Shown here: positions 25,552-33,587 of the stretch, in pieces
How the letters are laid out: every line of letters begins with the position of its first letter
Numbering within the stretch: the first letter of the stretch is position 1
Source: Povalibacter uvarum
GTDB lineage: Bacteria; Pseudomonadota; Gammaproteobacteria; Steroidobacterales; Steroidobacteraceae
Direction of reading: 5' to 3'
Assembly: GCF_014202975.1 (NCBI RefSeq)
Contig: NZ_JACHHZ010000006.1
Span: 496,001 to 560,000, forward strand
DNA: 64,000 bases
Program-made: the position numbers and the translations under genes
The notes under the pieces: model-generated
Database searches by the model: none
Seen by the model: the letters and a program-made list of their open reading frames with translations, nothing else
Told to the model about the DNA's origin: nothing

Positions 25552-27579
25552 ATGTCCGAGTCGATCACCGTTCCCGGCTATCGCATCGAACGCAAGCTGG
25601 GCCAGGGCGGCATGGCCGCCGTGTACCTCGCGATCCAGCAGAGCTTCGAGCGCGAAGTGGCGCTCAAGATCATGTCGCCGCTGCTCAACTCGGATCCGAG
25701 CTTCACGACGCGCTTCATGCGCGAGGCGCGCATCGTCGCGCACATGCATCACGCATCGATCGTGCCTGTATTCGATGTCGGCGAGCACAAGCCGTATCAC
25801 TACCTGTCGATGGAATACCTGCCGGGCGGAGATCTCAAGCAACGCATCCTGCAGGGCCTCGGCAGTCCGCAACTGGTCAGTGACGTGTGCATGGCGCTTT
25901 GCCCCGCACTCGACCTGGCGCATCGCAAGGGCTTCGTGCACCGGGACATCAAGCCCGAGAACATTCTCTTTCGCGAGGACGGCACACCGGTTCTCACCGA
26001 TTTCGGCATCGCACGCGCCGTCGACAGCGGCACGTCGCTCACGATGGCCGGCATGCTTGTCGGCACGCCGAGCTACATGAGCCCGGAACAGGTGAAGGGA
26101 CAGGAACTCGATGGCCGTTCCGACCTCTATTCGCTCGGCATCGTCTGCTACGAAATCCTGACGGGCACCGTGCCGTTCCGCGCCGACTCGACGCTGTCGG
26201 TCGCGCTGAAGCATCTGAGCGAGCCGTTACCGACGCTGCCAGCAAACCTCGCGATGTACCAGGCGTTCCTCAACAAGCTCACCGCAAAGGAACGCGGTGA
26301 ACGCTTTGCGAGCGGCTCGGAGATATTGAAGGCGCTGCGACATCTCGAGTCTCACTACCGCACCGCTGATGTGACCCTGCTGCGGCCGCTCCCGGAGGAA
26401 CTCAGGTCGGCGCCGTTGCTTCGAACACTGCCAGCGAAGGCGAAGGCATCGGTCATTACGCTTTCCACGCAACTGAAGGACCTGTGGACCAGGGTCCCGC
26501 CGCTGCCGAAGATCCCGTGGTCGAAAATCACGCCGTCGAAGCCCGCGATCGACAAGCGCACGGCAATGGGGATCGGCTCCGGAGTCGCGGCACTCCTGCT
26601 CGTCGCGATCCTGATCCGCGTACAGAGCAATGAATCGCCCGAAGAGCAAGTCGCACGAGCGCCGGCGCTCGTGGCGGCCACACCAGCGGCGGCGACCGCC
26701 TCCCCATCGCTGAGGGAGCAAACAGCAGACAGCTCGATCGCTCCAGCTCCAGTGGCTACAGCAGAACCGGAGGCGATCGCGGAAGAGCTCGACCCTGTTG
26801 CCGAAGCCGCGCGTATCGCCCAGCTTGCGGAAGCACGAGCGCAGAGACAGGCCGAACGGCAGCGGCAACTGGAGCAGCAGCGCAGGCGCGAAGCGGAACA
26901 ACAGGCTGCGGCGCAAGCAGCGAAGCAGGAACAGATTGAGAAGCTGCTCGCGTCCGCGCAGACGTTGTACGCACAGGGCTCGCTGGCTCTGCCCTCAGGC
27001 GCGAGCGCGGCCGACCGATACCAGGAAGTCCTTCAACTGCAGCCCGGGCAGCCCGAGGCGATGGCCGGCAAGCAGCGCATTGCGAACGTGCTCGCTCAGG
27101 AAGCCGAGCACGCCCGGTCTGTTCGCGATGCCGATGCTTTGCGCCGCCTGATCCCGCAGATCGCGTGGGTGCAGCCGGGTCATCCGAAGCTCGTCGAACT
27201 TCAGAGCCAGCTCGCCGCGCTCGAGGCGAGCCCGACGGAACTGACACGACGTCAGGCAGCCAATCTCGAGAAGGCCGCGCGCCACGTAGCCAAAGCGTAC
27301 GAGCTCATCGAGCGCAAGCCGTATGACATTCGTGCGGCAGATGCGGCGACGGACGAATACGATCGCGCCGCGTCCGCGGTCGCGATGGCACCGGGATTGC
27401 CGCTGCTCAAGGAACGGCTGATCTCTTCATACCCGCAGGCAGTGCGCACCGAGCTCAATGACAACGACACCAGGAATGCGCTGAAGATGATCAATCTCGC
27501 CCGCAAGCGAAAGTGGCTGAGCCCGGAGCTGGAGCAGATGGAGGCGAGCATTCAAAGAGGGAGCGTGGCGGCGGACTAG
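25552..27579 (+). CDS. Membrane-anchored Ser/Thr protein kinase (Hanks type)
   Basis: 675 residues from ATG 25552. The kinase domain (about 8-290) is complete: GQGGMAAVYL glycine loop, Lys39 in VALKIM, HRDIKPEN with Asp132, DFG at 150-152 and SYMSPEQ. A Pro/Ala-rich linker leads to one membrane helix (about 339-357, GSGVAALLLVAILIRV). An Ala/Glu/Gln-rich coiled coil (about 400-470) and a TPR-like helical C-terminus containing QEVLQLQPGQPEAMAGKQRI follow on the outer side. No PASTA or other known sensor domain is visible. It is a lone gene followed by 360 bp of repeats. Confidence 0.93.
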   Translation: MSESITVPGYRIERKLGQGGMAAVYLAIQQSFEREVALKIMSPLLNSDPSFTTRFMREARIVAHMHHASIVPVFDVGEHKPYHYLSMEYLPGGDLKQRILQGLGSPQLVSDVCMALCPALDLAHRKGFVHRDIKPENILFREDGTPVLTDFGIARAVDSGTSLTMAGMLVGTPSYMSPEQVKGQELDGRSDLYSLGIVCYEILTGTVPFRADSTLSVALKHLSEPLPTLPANLAMYQAFLNKLTAKERGERFASGSEILKALRHLESHYRTADVTLLRPLPEELRSAPLLRTLPAKAKASVITLSTQLKDLWTRVPPLPKIPWSKITPSKPAIDKRTAMGIGSGVAALLLVAILIRVQSNESPEEQVARAPALVAATPAAATASPSLREQTADSSIAPAPVATAEPEAIAEELDPVAEAARIAQLAEARAQRQAERQRQLEQQRRREAEQQAAAQAAKQEQIEKLLASAQTLYAQGSLALPSGASAADRYQEVLQLQPGQPEAMAGKQRIANVLAQEAEHARSVRDADALRRLIPQIAWVQPGHPKLVELQSQLAALEASPTELTRRQAANLEKAARHVAKAYELIERKPYDIRAADAATDEYDRAASAVAMAPGLPLLKERLISSYPQAVRTELNDNDTRNALKMINLARKRKWLSPELEQMEASIQRGSVAAD

Positions 27580-27597
27580 GCAACAGCGGGCAGCTCT

Positions 27598-27770
27598 TGT
27601 TGTGGGTCCGGCTTTAGCCGGACGTCAGGCCGACAGGCCTCTGTCGCTTCGCGATGACGTCCGACTAAAGTCGGACCCACAATCAGGACAAGCCAGACAA
27701 CCCGCGTTGGGCCGACAGGCCTCTGTCGGTGGCGCGATGACGTCCGGCTGAAGCCGGACCCACAACCAGA
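27598..27770. repeat. Cluster of GTCCGGCT/AGCCGGAC hairpin repeats
   Basis: Three units of a GTGGGTCCGGCTTTAGCCGGACGT-type palindrome (about 27602, 27655 and 27737) alternate in orientation around GCCGACAGGCCTCTGTCG spacers. They fill half of the 363-bp gap between the kinase and the dienelactone hydrolase. The remainder holds a TAGC-type short repeat (27889-27925) just before the next ATG and nothing else recognisable. Confidence 0.85.
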
Positions 27771-27942
27771 CCAGATGCGGACGCCCGCGCGTCGCTGCGA
27801 AGTAATACCCGGCAAACGACAAGCTATTAGCCCGGATAAAGAGAAGAACTATGATGCGGCCGGACGAGCGCCCCTTTTCCGAGTTCTCCCTCTGGCTAGC
27901 TGCCAGTGGCTAGCCGGCTAACAGCTTCTCAACGAGCCTCCC

Positions 27943-28830
27943 ATGTCCCGCAAAACATCGAGTGATTTCTCTCCCGAAGTCCTCCGCCTCTTCGACCAAT
28001 ACGTCCATGGCCAGCTCACGCGCCGCGGATTCCTCGACGGGGCAGCGAAGTTCGCCGTCGGCGGCCTGACTGCTGCCGGGCTGCTCGAAGCGCTGAGCCC
28101 CCAGTTCGCACAGGCCCAGCAGATCGCGCCGTCGGATCCGCGATTGAAAACGGAGTTCGTCGAGATCCCCGCGCCGGGATACGGCAAGGTCCATGCGTAC
28201 GTCGCGAGACCGACGGATGCGAAGGGCAAACTTCCCGTGGTCCTCGTCGTTCACGAGAATCGTGGTCTCAATCCGCACATCGAGGACATCGCGAGACGCG
28301 TCGCCCTCGACAACTTCATCGCGGTTGCGCCGGACGCGCTTTTCCCGGTCGGCGGATATCCGGGAAATGAAGACAAAGCGCGCGAACTGTTTGGCCAGCT
28401 CGACCAGGCGAAGACGCGCGAAGACTTCGTCGCGACTGCGCGCTATCTGAAGGCGCTGCCGGAAGGGAATGGAAAGCTCGGCGTGGTGGGCTTTTGCTAT
28501 GGCGGCGGCATCGCGAACTTCCTCGCAACGCGCGTACCCGATCTCAACGCGGCCGTGCCCTTCTATGGCTCAGCGGCACCACTCGAAGACGTGCCGAAGA
28601 TCAAGTCGCCGCTGCTGATTCAGTTCGCAGCAACCGACGAGCGCATCAACGCGCAGTGGCCGGCGTACGAAGCGGCGCTGAAGGCCGCGAACGTTCCCTA
28701 CGAAGCTCACACCTATCCGGGCACGCAGCACGGCTTCAACAACGACACGACGCCGCGATACGACGAAGCGGCGGCCAAACTCGCGTGGGGAAGGACGATC
28801 GGATTCTTCAACCAGCACCTGCGCGGCTGA
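27943..28830 (+). CDS. Dienelactone hydrolase family protein, Tat-exported
   Basis: 295 residues. The N-terminus carries a twin-arginine motif TRRGFLDG (26-33), a hydrophobic stretch (FAVGGLTAAGLLEAL) and an AQA-type cleavage site near 58. The alpha/beta-hydrolase fold has the Cys-Asp-His triad of dienelactone hydrolases: Cys185 in GFCYGGG, Asp232 in AATDERIN and His263 in TQHGFNN. HENRGLNPHIEDIARR is also characteristic of the family. The likely role is hydrolysis of a lactone or ester in the periplasm; the natural substrate is unknown. It stands alone. Confidence 0.92.
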   Translation: MSRKTSSDFSPEVLRLFDQYVHGQLTRRGFLDGAAKFAVGGLTAAGLLEALSPQFAQAQQIAPSDPRLKTEFVEIPAPGYGKVHAYVARPTDAKGKLPVVLVVHENRGLNPHIEDIARRVALDNFIAVAPDALFPVGGYPGNEDKARELFGQLDQAKTREDFVATARYLKALPEGNGKLGVVGFCYGGGIANFLATRVPDLNAAVPFYGSAAPLEDVPKIKSPLLIQFAATDERINAQWPAYEAALKAANVPYEAHTYPGTQHGFNNDTTPRYDEAAAKLAWGRTIGFFNQHLRG

Positions 28831-28836
28831 AGGCCT

Positions 28837-29145
28837 TCAGAAGCTGGTGGTCTGCCCGGCGCTCGTCACGAACTCATCGATCACGAAAACCGCGGGCGCC
28901 ATGTCGAGCGTTTCCAGAGGTTCAGTCGGAGGCTGAACCGAGGGCGCGCCGACTGAAGTCCCCGGCCCTTCCGCGACATCACGCGCCTGCGACTGATCCT
29001 GCGATGGCGTACCCGCATTGCGCAGCGAAGGCGGCAGGTCGTCGCACAGCGCACCGGACAGCCGCTCGTAGCCTGCGTCAGCGCAAGCGACGAGTCCTGC
29101 CGTCGAAAGCACGGCGAGCAATAGGCGGGTGAAAGCCGGTGCCAT
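28837..29145 (-). CDS. Small predicted lipoprotein
   Basis: 102 residues from ATG 29145. The signal LLLAVLSTAGLVAC ends in a lipobox-like LVAC. The mature part is Ala/Pro/Ser-rich and low in hydrophobic content (GALCDDLPPSLRNAG ... VFVIDEFVTSAGQTTSF), with a second Cys. No family is recognised. A longer frame to 29292 would bury the signal peptide. It is divergent from the MipA gene across 250 bp. Confidence 0.6.
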   Translation of the reverse strand: MAPAFTRLLLAVLSTAGLVACADAGYERLSGALCDDLPPSLRNAGTPSQDQSQARDVAEGPGTSVGAPSVQPPTEPLETLDMAPAVFVIDEFVTSAGQTTSF

Positions 29146-29396
29146 GATGGAAACGATGCTCCCCTTGTATACCTGTCGATCAGTCTCCAGCGACTCCATC
29201 GTCGCCGCGATCGGGGATCGGATCTGTGCCCCTTTTGTAAAAGATGTAACGGCCTGGCCGACGGTTTCGAGACCCGGAGCGGGAACGTACATTTGCGTTA
29301 CAAATGTCTAAGAACGTTCTACACACCGCCCGGGACGACTCTGCAACAATTGACTCGCGTCCATTCCGGACCGAAGGATTCAGGAACCATTCATCG

Positions 29397-30266
29397 ATGC
29401 ACGGGTTCGGGCACAAATCGTTGTCCGCCTCACCGGCGATTGCGCTGCTGCTCGCAGCGTTCAGCGCCCCTGTGCTCGCGGCACCCGCCAGCGGCGGCTG
29501 CACCGCACCGTCGACCGATTGCGTGGAAGTCGGCCAGCTGAAGCTCAGTGTCTCGCTGGGCGCCGGGTCCCGATCGAATCCGGTGCTGGGCGAGTCCGAC
29601 ATCCCGCTGGTGATCATTCCCCAGATCAGCTACTACGGAAAACGGTTCTTCCTCGAGAACCTGGACCTCGGATTCACGCTCCACGAAGGCGAGTCCAACA
29701 CATTCAACCTCATCGCGTCGCCCGGTTACGACCGCGTGTTCTTTTATCGCGACGACCTGCAGAATTTCTTCGTCAGCGGCGCCACCGGCGCGGTTTCCGC
29801 GGCCGCCCCGCTGCTCGGGCAGGAGGATTTCTCGCAGGAATTCGACGTCCGTCCCCGCCGCACAACCTACCTGGCCGGCCCCGAATGGCTGTTCCAGTAC
29901 GGAAATTTCGTGGGCCAGGTCGACGCCCTCTACGAAGTCACCGGCCGGCACGACGGATATGAGGTGCGCGCAGCGGTGGCTGCCCCTATCATCCAGTCCG
30001 AACATTCACTGGTGATCAGCGCGGGACTGACCTGGAAGAGCGCCGAGCTCGTCCACTACTACTATGGGGTCGATGGTTTGTATGAGCCGGGATCGGCACT
30101 CAGCCCGTTCCTCAAGCTCGGGTATACACGAGCCCTGTCGGACCGCTGGAGCGTCAACGCGTTCATCCACTACGAGCGCCTCGGCAGCTCCATCGCTGAC
30201 AGCCCGATCGTTTCCGACGACGGCGTCACCACGGCGTTCGCCGGCGTCGTATTCAGGATTCTTTAG
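29397..30266 (+). CDS. MipA/OmpV family outer-membrane protein
   Basis: 289 residues from ATG 29397, with signal peptide SPAIALLLAAFSAPVLAAP. The mature protein is an amphipathic beta-barrel: VSLGAGSRSNPVLGESDIPLV, PQISYYGKRFFLENLDLGF, and repeating strands up to a C-terminal VVFRIL typical of outer-membrane insertion. MipA/OmpV proteins were first described as MltA-interacting scaffolds, but most are regulated by two-component systems in response to peptides or metals. Here the gene leads a four-gene unit with DUF3019, an OmpR-type regulator and a kinase. Upstream ATG codons at 29304 and 29397 compete; the latter places the signal peptide correctly. Confidence 0.9.
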   Translation: MHGFGHKSLSASPAIALLLAAFSAPVLAAPASGGCTAPSTDCVEVGQLKLSVSLGAGSRSNPVLGESDIPLVIIPQISYYGKRFFLENLDLGFTLHEGESNTFNLIASPGYDRVFFYRDDLQNFFVSGATGAVSAAAPLLGQEDFSQEFDVRPRRTTYLAGPEWLFQYGNFVGQVDALYEVTGRHDGYEVRAAVAAPIIQSEHSLVISAGLTWKSAELVHYYYGVDGLYEPGSALSPFLKLGYTRALSDRWSVNAFIHYERLGSSIADSPIVSDDGVTTAFAGVVFRIL

Positions 30267-30654
30267 CGCGATCGCCCTCGCCGCCCTGGCCTGTGGCGTC
30301 GCGAACGCGGCCAGCCAGGTCCAGCACGAGAACATCACGCTCGAACTGCAGCCGCGGGTCTGCACGCTTTCCGCCGACGACAACGTCTGCGAGACCACGA
30401 TCCGGGCTCAGTGGCGCGCGCCGAAAGACGAATCCCTGTGCCTCGTCATCGTCGACCGGCCGGACATCAAGCGCTGCTGGGAGAATTTTTCGAACGGCAC
30501 CTACAACGTCGAACTGTCGTTCGAAAGAGACCTGACGGTCGAACTGCGCGACCCACAGCTGCGGCAGGTGCTGGTCTCGGAAACGATCGCCGTGATCAAG
30601 CAGGCCCTGCAGCTGCGCCGCAAACGGCGCCAGCCGTGGAATCTTCTTTACTAG
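30196..30654 (+). CDS. DUF3019 domain exported protein, start nested in the mipA gene
   Basis: The mature domain is clear: ITLELQPRVCTLSADDNVC, TTIRAQWRAPKDESLCLVI, DIKRCWENFSNGTYNVEL, with four Cys in the DUF3019 pattern. A signal peptide (FFSAIALAALACGVANA) starts inside the 3' end of mipA in another frame. No ATG, GTG or TTG precedes it closely. The nearest candidates are CTG at 30196 or ATG at 30082/30064, giving a 70-200 base overlap. The protein is probably periplasmic and disulphide-bonded. DUF3019 genes commonly sit between MipA and a two-component pair, so a shared sensing or resistance pathway is likely. The start is uncertain. Confidence 0.7.
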   Translation: MTARSFPTTASPRRSPASYSGFFSAIALAALACGVANAASQVQHENITLELQPRVCTLSADDNVCETTIRAQWRAPKDESLCLVIVDRPDIKRCWENFSNGTYNVELSFERDLTVELRDPQLRQVLVSETIAVIKQALQLRRKRRQPWNLLY

Positions 30655-30664
30655 AAGTTGGATA

Positions 30665-30776
30665 GCGGATAGCGGATGGCGGATGGTCAAAAACGAAGGA
30701 AGCCCGATCGATCCATTGCATGCTGAACTCGACATCAAAGCCTCTGGCTATCCGCTATCCGCTATCCGCTATCCGC
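30665..30776. repeat. Inverted pair of GCGGATR heptamer arrays upstream of the response regulator
   Basis: Three 7-mers GCGGATA/GCGGATG at 30665-30685 face four inverted TATCCGC copies at 30749-30776. The right arm ends 12 bp before the regulator ATG. This is the same design as the GCGGTTR arrays with a different heptamer. It lies inside the mipA operon. Confidence 0.85.
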
Positions 30777-30788
30777 CATCCACTTCTC

Positions 30789-31499
30789 ATGAACTCCCCC
30801 ACCACCCCCCTCGTTCTCCTCGTCGAAGATGACGCCCGGCTCGCTGAGCTGGTGCGGACGTATCTCACCGCCAATGGTTTTCGCGTGAACGTGGAGAATC
30901 GGGGCGATCGCGTCGTCGAGCGCGTACAGAGGGAGAATCCCGATGTCGTGATCCTGGATCTCGGGCTGCCGGTGAAGGATGGCTTTTCCGTTTGCCGCGA
31001 GCTGCGGACGATCTACTCCGCGCCGATTCTGATACTGACGGCGCGCGACAGCGACATCGATCACGTCGTCGGACTCGAGCTGGGCGCTGATGACTACGTG
31101 ATCAAGCCTGTCGAGCCGCGCGTGCTCGTCGCACGCATTCAGGCGTTGTTGCGGCGGGGACGAGCGCCGGGCGCCGCGGACGGCCGAACCCTGCGATTCG
31201 GCACGCTGTCCATAAACAGCGCAGCACGATCCGTAGCGCTGGGCGACCAGCCAGTGTCGCTGTCCAGCAATGAATTCGACCTGCTCTTCTTCCTCGCGAC
31301 CCGCGCGGGGCAGATCCAGTCGCGCGAGACGCTCTACCAGCAACTGTATCGTCGCGACTACGACGGTCTCGACCGCACCCTCGACGTGCGTATTTCGCAT
31401 CTGCGCAAGAAGCTCGGCGACACAGGCAGTCCCGAAAAGATCCGGACCGTCTGGGGACACGGCTACATGTTCGTGTCGGAAGCCTGGGAAACGGCTTGA
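30789..31499 (+). CDS. OmpR-family response regulator (RstA-like)
   Basis: 236 residues. The receiver domain has the acidic pair Glu13/Asp14-Asp15 (LVEDDARL), phosphoacceptor Asp57 in VVILDLGLP, Thr in LILTARD and Lys in YVIKPVEPR. A C-terminal winged helix (LRFGTLSINSAARSVALGDQ ... LDVRISHLRKKLGD ... TVWGHGYMF) follows. The ATG at 30789 is used; a longer frame begins inside the heptamer array. It should respond to the kinase encoded 10 bp downstream and probably controls mipA and the DUF3019 gene. Confidence 0.95.
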   Translation: MNSPTTPLVLLVEDDARLAELVRTYLTANGFRVNVENRGDRVVERVQRENPDVVILDLGLPVKDGFSVCRELRTIYSAPILILTARDSDIDHVVGLELGADDYVIKPVEPRVLVARIQALLRRGRAPGAADGRTLRFGTLSINSAARSVALGDQPVSLSSNEFDLLFFLATRAGQIQSRETLYQQLYRRDYDGLDRTLDVRISHLRKKLGDTGSPEKIRTVWGHGYMFVSEAWETA

Positions 31500-31509
31500 A
31501 TCCCTCCGC

Positions 31510-32820
31510 ATGACGCGGCACTTCCTGCAGCTATATCTCCTGATCGTTGCAACGCTGGCGGCCGTCAGCTGGGGCCAGGAGCGCCTCTGGCAGGCCTACG
31601 CAAAACGCAACCCGGTGGAGATCGCCGCTGAGAACCCATCGCAGGTTGCGATGCTCGATGTGCTCGAATCACAGTTGCGCGCGCTGCCCGCCGATCGGCG
31701 CCGCGAATTCGTCCAGGACCTCGCACACGATAGCGCCGTCGACATCGAGCTCTTCGACCTCAAGGACATCGCGGGCGACGATATTCTCGCGAGCCTCTCG
31801 CGTGGCGACGTGGCGTACATGAGCGCGGCCACCGGACAGACGTGGATGCTGAAGCAAGTGAACGGCGATCCCGCGGTGCTCGCGTTTCGCTACGTACCTC
31901 ACGAGCCGCGTCGAGGTGCTCTCGATTGGACGCTCGCTTTCATGTTCTACGCAGCCATCGCGCTGGTGATCATGATGTGGCTCTGGCCGCTGCGGCGCGA
32001 TCTGCAGCGCCTCGAACACGCGACGAGCACGTTCGGCAATCGCAACTGGAAGTTCAACGCAGACATCAGTCCACGATCGCAGATCCATCCGCTCGCCCAG
32101 GCCTTCCAGCGCATGGCGGCGCGAATCGACGGGCTGATCCGTTCGCACAAGGACATGTCGCACGCGATGTCGCATGAGATCAAGACACCGCTCGCCCGCA
32201 TGCGCTTCGAAGTGGAAGTCGCCCGATCGGCGACCTCGCCCGAGAAAATGGCCGAGCACCTGACCAACATCAACACCGACATCACCGAGCTCAATGCGTT
32301 CGTCACGGCAACGCTCGACTACGCGATCCTCGAACGCGCGGAGGTCGCGCTCAATCTCGCCGGACACGATTTCACGACCATTCTTCCTGCAGTAACGGAA
32401 TCCGTACGACGCACCAGCCGCACGTCACTTGCGCTGATCTGCGAAGTTGACCCCGCAGCGACCCGCGTTCGTTGCGACGCGCATCTCATGGAAACGGTGT
32501 TGCGGAATCTCGTCTACAACGCACTGCGTTACGCGCGCGAAAAAATCGTCGTGAGATTCGCCGTCGAAGACGACACGCGATACACCCTCAGCGTGGAGGA
32601 CGACGGTCCCGGGGTGCCCGAAGCGGATCGCGAGCGCGTTTTCGAATCGTTCGTGCAACTCGACCACACGCCACAGCACAAGTCCGGATTCGGACTGGGA
32701 CTCGCCATCGTCCAACGGGTCGTGGAATGGCATGGGGGGAGCGCGGCGGTGGAAGCGGCGACGTTGGGAGGAGCGAGGTTTGTGGTGAGATGGCAGGGCG
32801 GCCAGCCATTAGCCAGCTAG
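31510..32820 (+). CDS. Sensor histidine kinase (RstB-like)
   Basis: 436 residues. An N-terminal helix (FLQLYLLIVATLAAVSWG) precedes a periplasmic domain of about 130 residues (RstB-type: LPADRRREFVQDLAHDSAVD). A second helix (LAFMFYAAIALVIMMWLWPL), HAMP, the H-box SHEIKTPLARMRFEV with His222, the N-box VLRNLVYNALRYAREK and G-boxes EDDGPGVP and GFGLGLAIVQRVVEWHGG complete the kinase. It follows its regulator by 10 bp. The gene ends at a TAGC-type repeat (32806-32838). Confidence 0.95.
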   Translation: MTRHFLQLYLLIVATLAAVSWGQERLWQAYAKRNPVEIAAENPSQVAMLDVLESQLRALPADRRREFVQDLAHDSAVDIELFDLKDIAGDDILASLSRGDVAYMSAATGQTWMLKQVNGDPAVLAFRYVPHEPRRGALDWTLAFMFYAAIALVIMMWLWPLRRDLQRLEHATSTFGNRNWKFNADISPRSQIHPLAQAFQRMAARIDGLIRSHKDMSHAMSHEIKTPLARMRFEVEVARSATSPEKMAEHLTNINTDITELNAFVTATLDYAILERAEVALNLAGHDFTTILPAVTESVRRTSRTSLALICEVDPAATRVRCDAHLMETVLRNLVYNALRYAREKIVVRFAVEDDTRYTLSVEDDGPGVPEADRERVFESFVQLDHTPQHKSGFGLGLAIVQRVVEWHGGSAAVEAATLGGARFVVRWQGGQPLAS

Positions 32821-32859
32821 CCACTAGCTGCTGGCCAGAAGGAGGATCCGGACTCGCAC

Positions 32860-33399
32860 CTAGCCCGCCTTCGACATCCTCACGAACTCGATCGACAGCT
32901 CGGCGCCCAGCGGGTACGACACTCGCTCGTCTGCCTGGTAGCCGCACGCTTCATACAGACGCACTCCCGGCAGCGTCGCCATCATCTCGAATCTCGTGAA
33001 TCCCCGCGCTCGCGCCGCGCGCTCGCACGCTTCCAGAATCGCCTTCCCGATCCCGCGCCGCGCATGATCCGGATCGACAAAGAACGCCCGGATCTTCGCA
33101 GCATCCTTCTCGGGATCCAGGTCACCGACTTCCCGATCGGCACGCGCGTCTCCGCCGAACAGCGTCCGGCGATAACTCCATCCGCCGCAACCCACCAAAT
33201 GCCCCGCTTCCTCGGCAACGAAGTACGTACCGTCGAGAATGAGCTGCGTATCGACACCGAACGCGCCGCGTAAAGCACCTTCGATCTGCTGCGGCGAGTA
33301 GTCCTGCGTGCTGAGCCCGCGCGCGGACCGCGCAATCAGCGCCTGCAGCAGGGGTTTCTCTTCGAGTGTCGCGGGTCGTATCTGGAACATGTCCCGCAT
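32860..33399 (-). CDS. GNAT-family N-acetyltransferase
   Basis: About 179 residues (start 33399 or 33390). The N-terminus FQIRPATLEEKPLLQALIAR is typical of GNAT. FFVDPDHARRGIGKAILEAC is the acetyl-CoA-binding motif A (R/Q-x-x-G-x-G/A), and GFTRFEMMATLPGVRLYEACGYQ is motif B. The protein acetylates an unknown amine or peptide. It lies convergent to the kinase and divergent from the oxidoreductase operon, with about 190 bp between the starts. Confidence 0.88.
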   Translation of the reverse strand: MRDMFQIRPATLEEKPLLQALIARSARGLSTQDYSPQQIEGALRGAFGVDTQLILDGTYFVAEEAGHLVGCGGWSYRRTLFGGDARADREVGDLDPEKDAAKIRAFFVDPDHARRGIGKAILEACERAARARGFTRFEMMATLPGVRLYEACGYQADERVSYPLGAELSIEFVRMSKAG

Positions 33400-33587
33400 T
33401 GATCCACGGCAACGAGGGATCGCGCAAGCCGCAGCTCGCACGTCGCCGGTTCATTCGCGCACCGCCCCTGTGCCGTGACGGTGCAATCGCTTCGTCGCGT
33501 CATTGAAAAATCGCAGGCGAAGCGCGGTCGCATGCGCTGGCACGCAGATTGAATGGTGACAGCATTGATGTTCACCAGGGGGCGCTG

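Noticed and set aside
25298-25552. 84-codon minus-strand frame ending in CDECAVPERPN in the kinase upstream gap
   Set aside because: No good start or domain, and it would cover the promoter region of the kinase.
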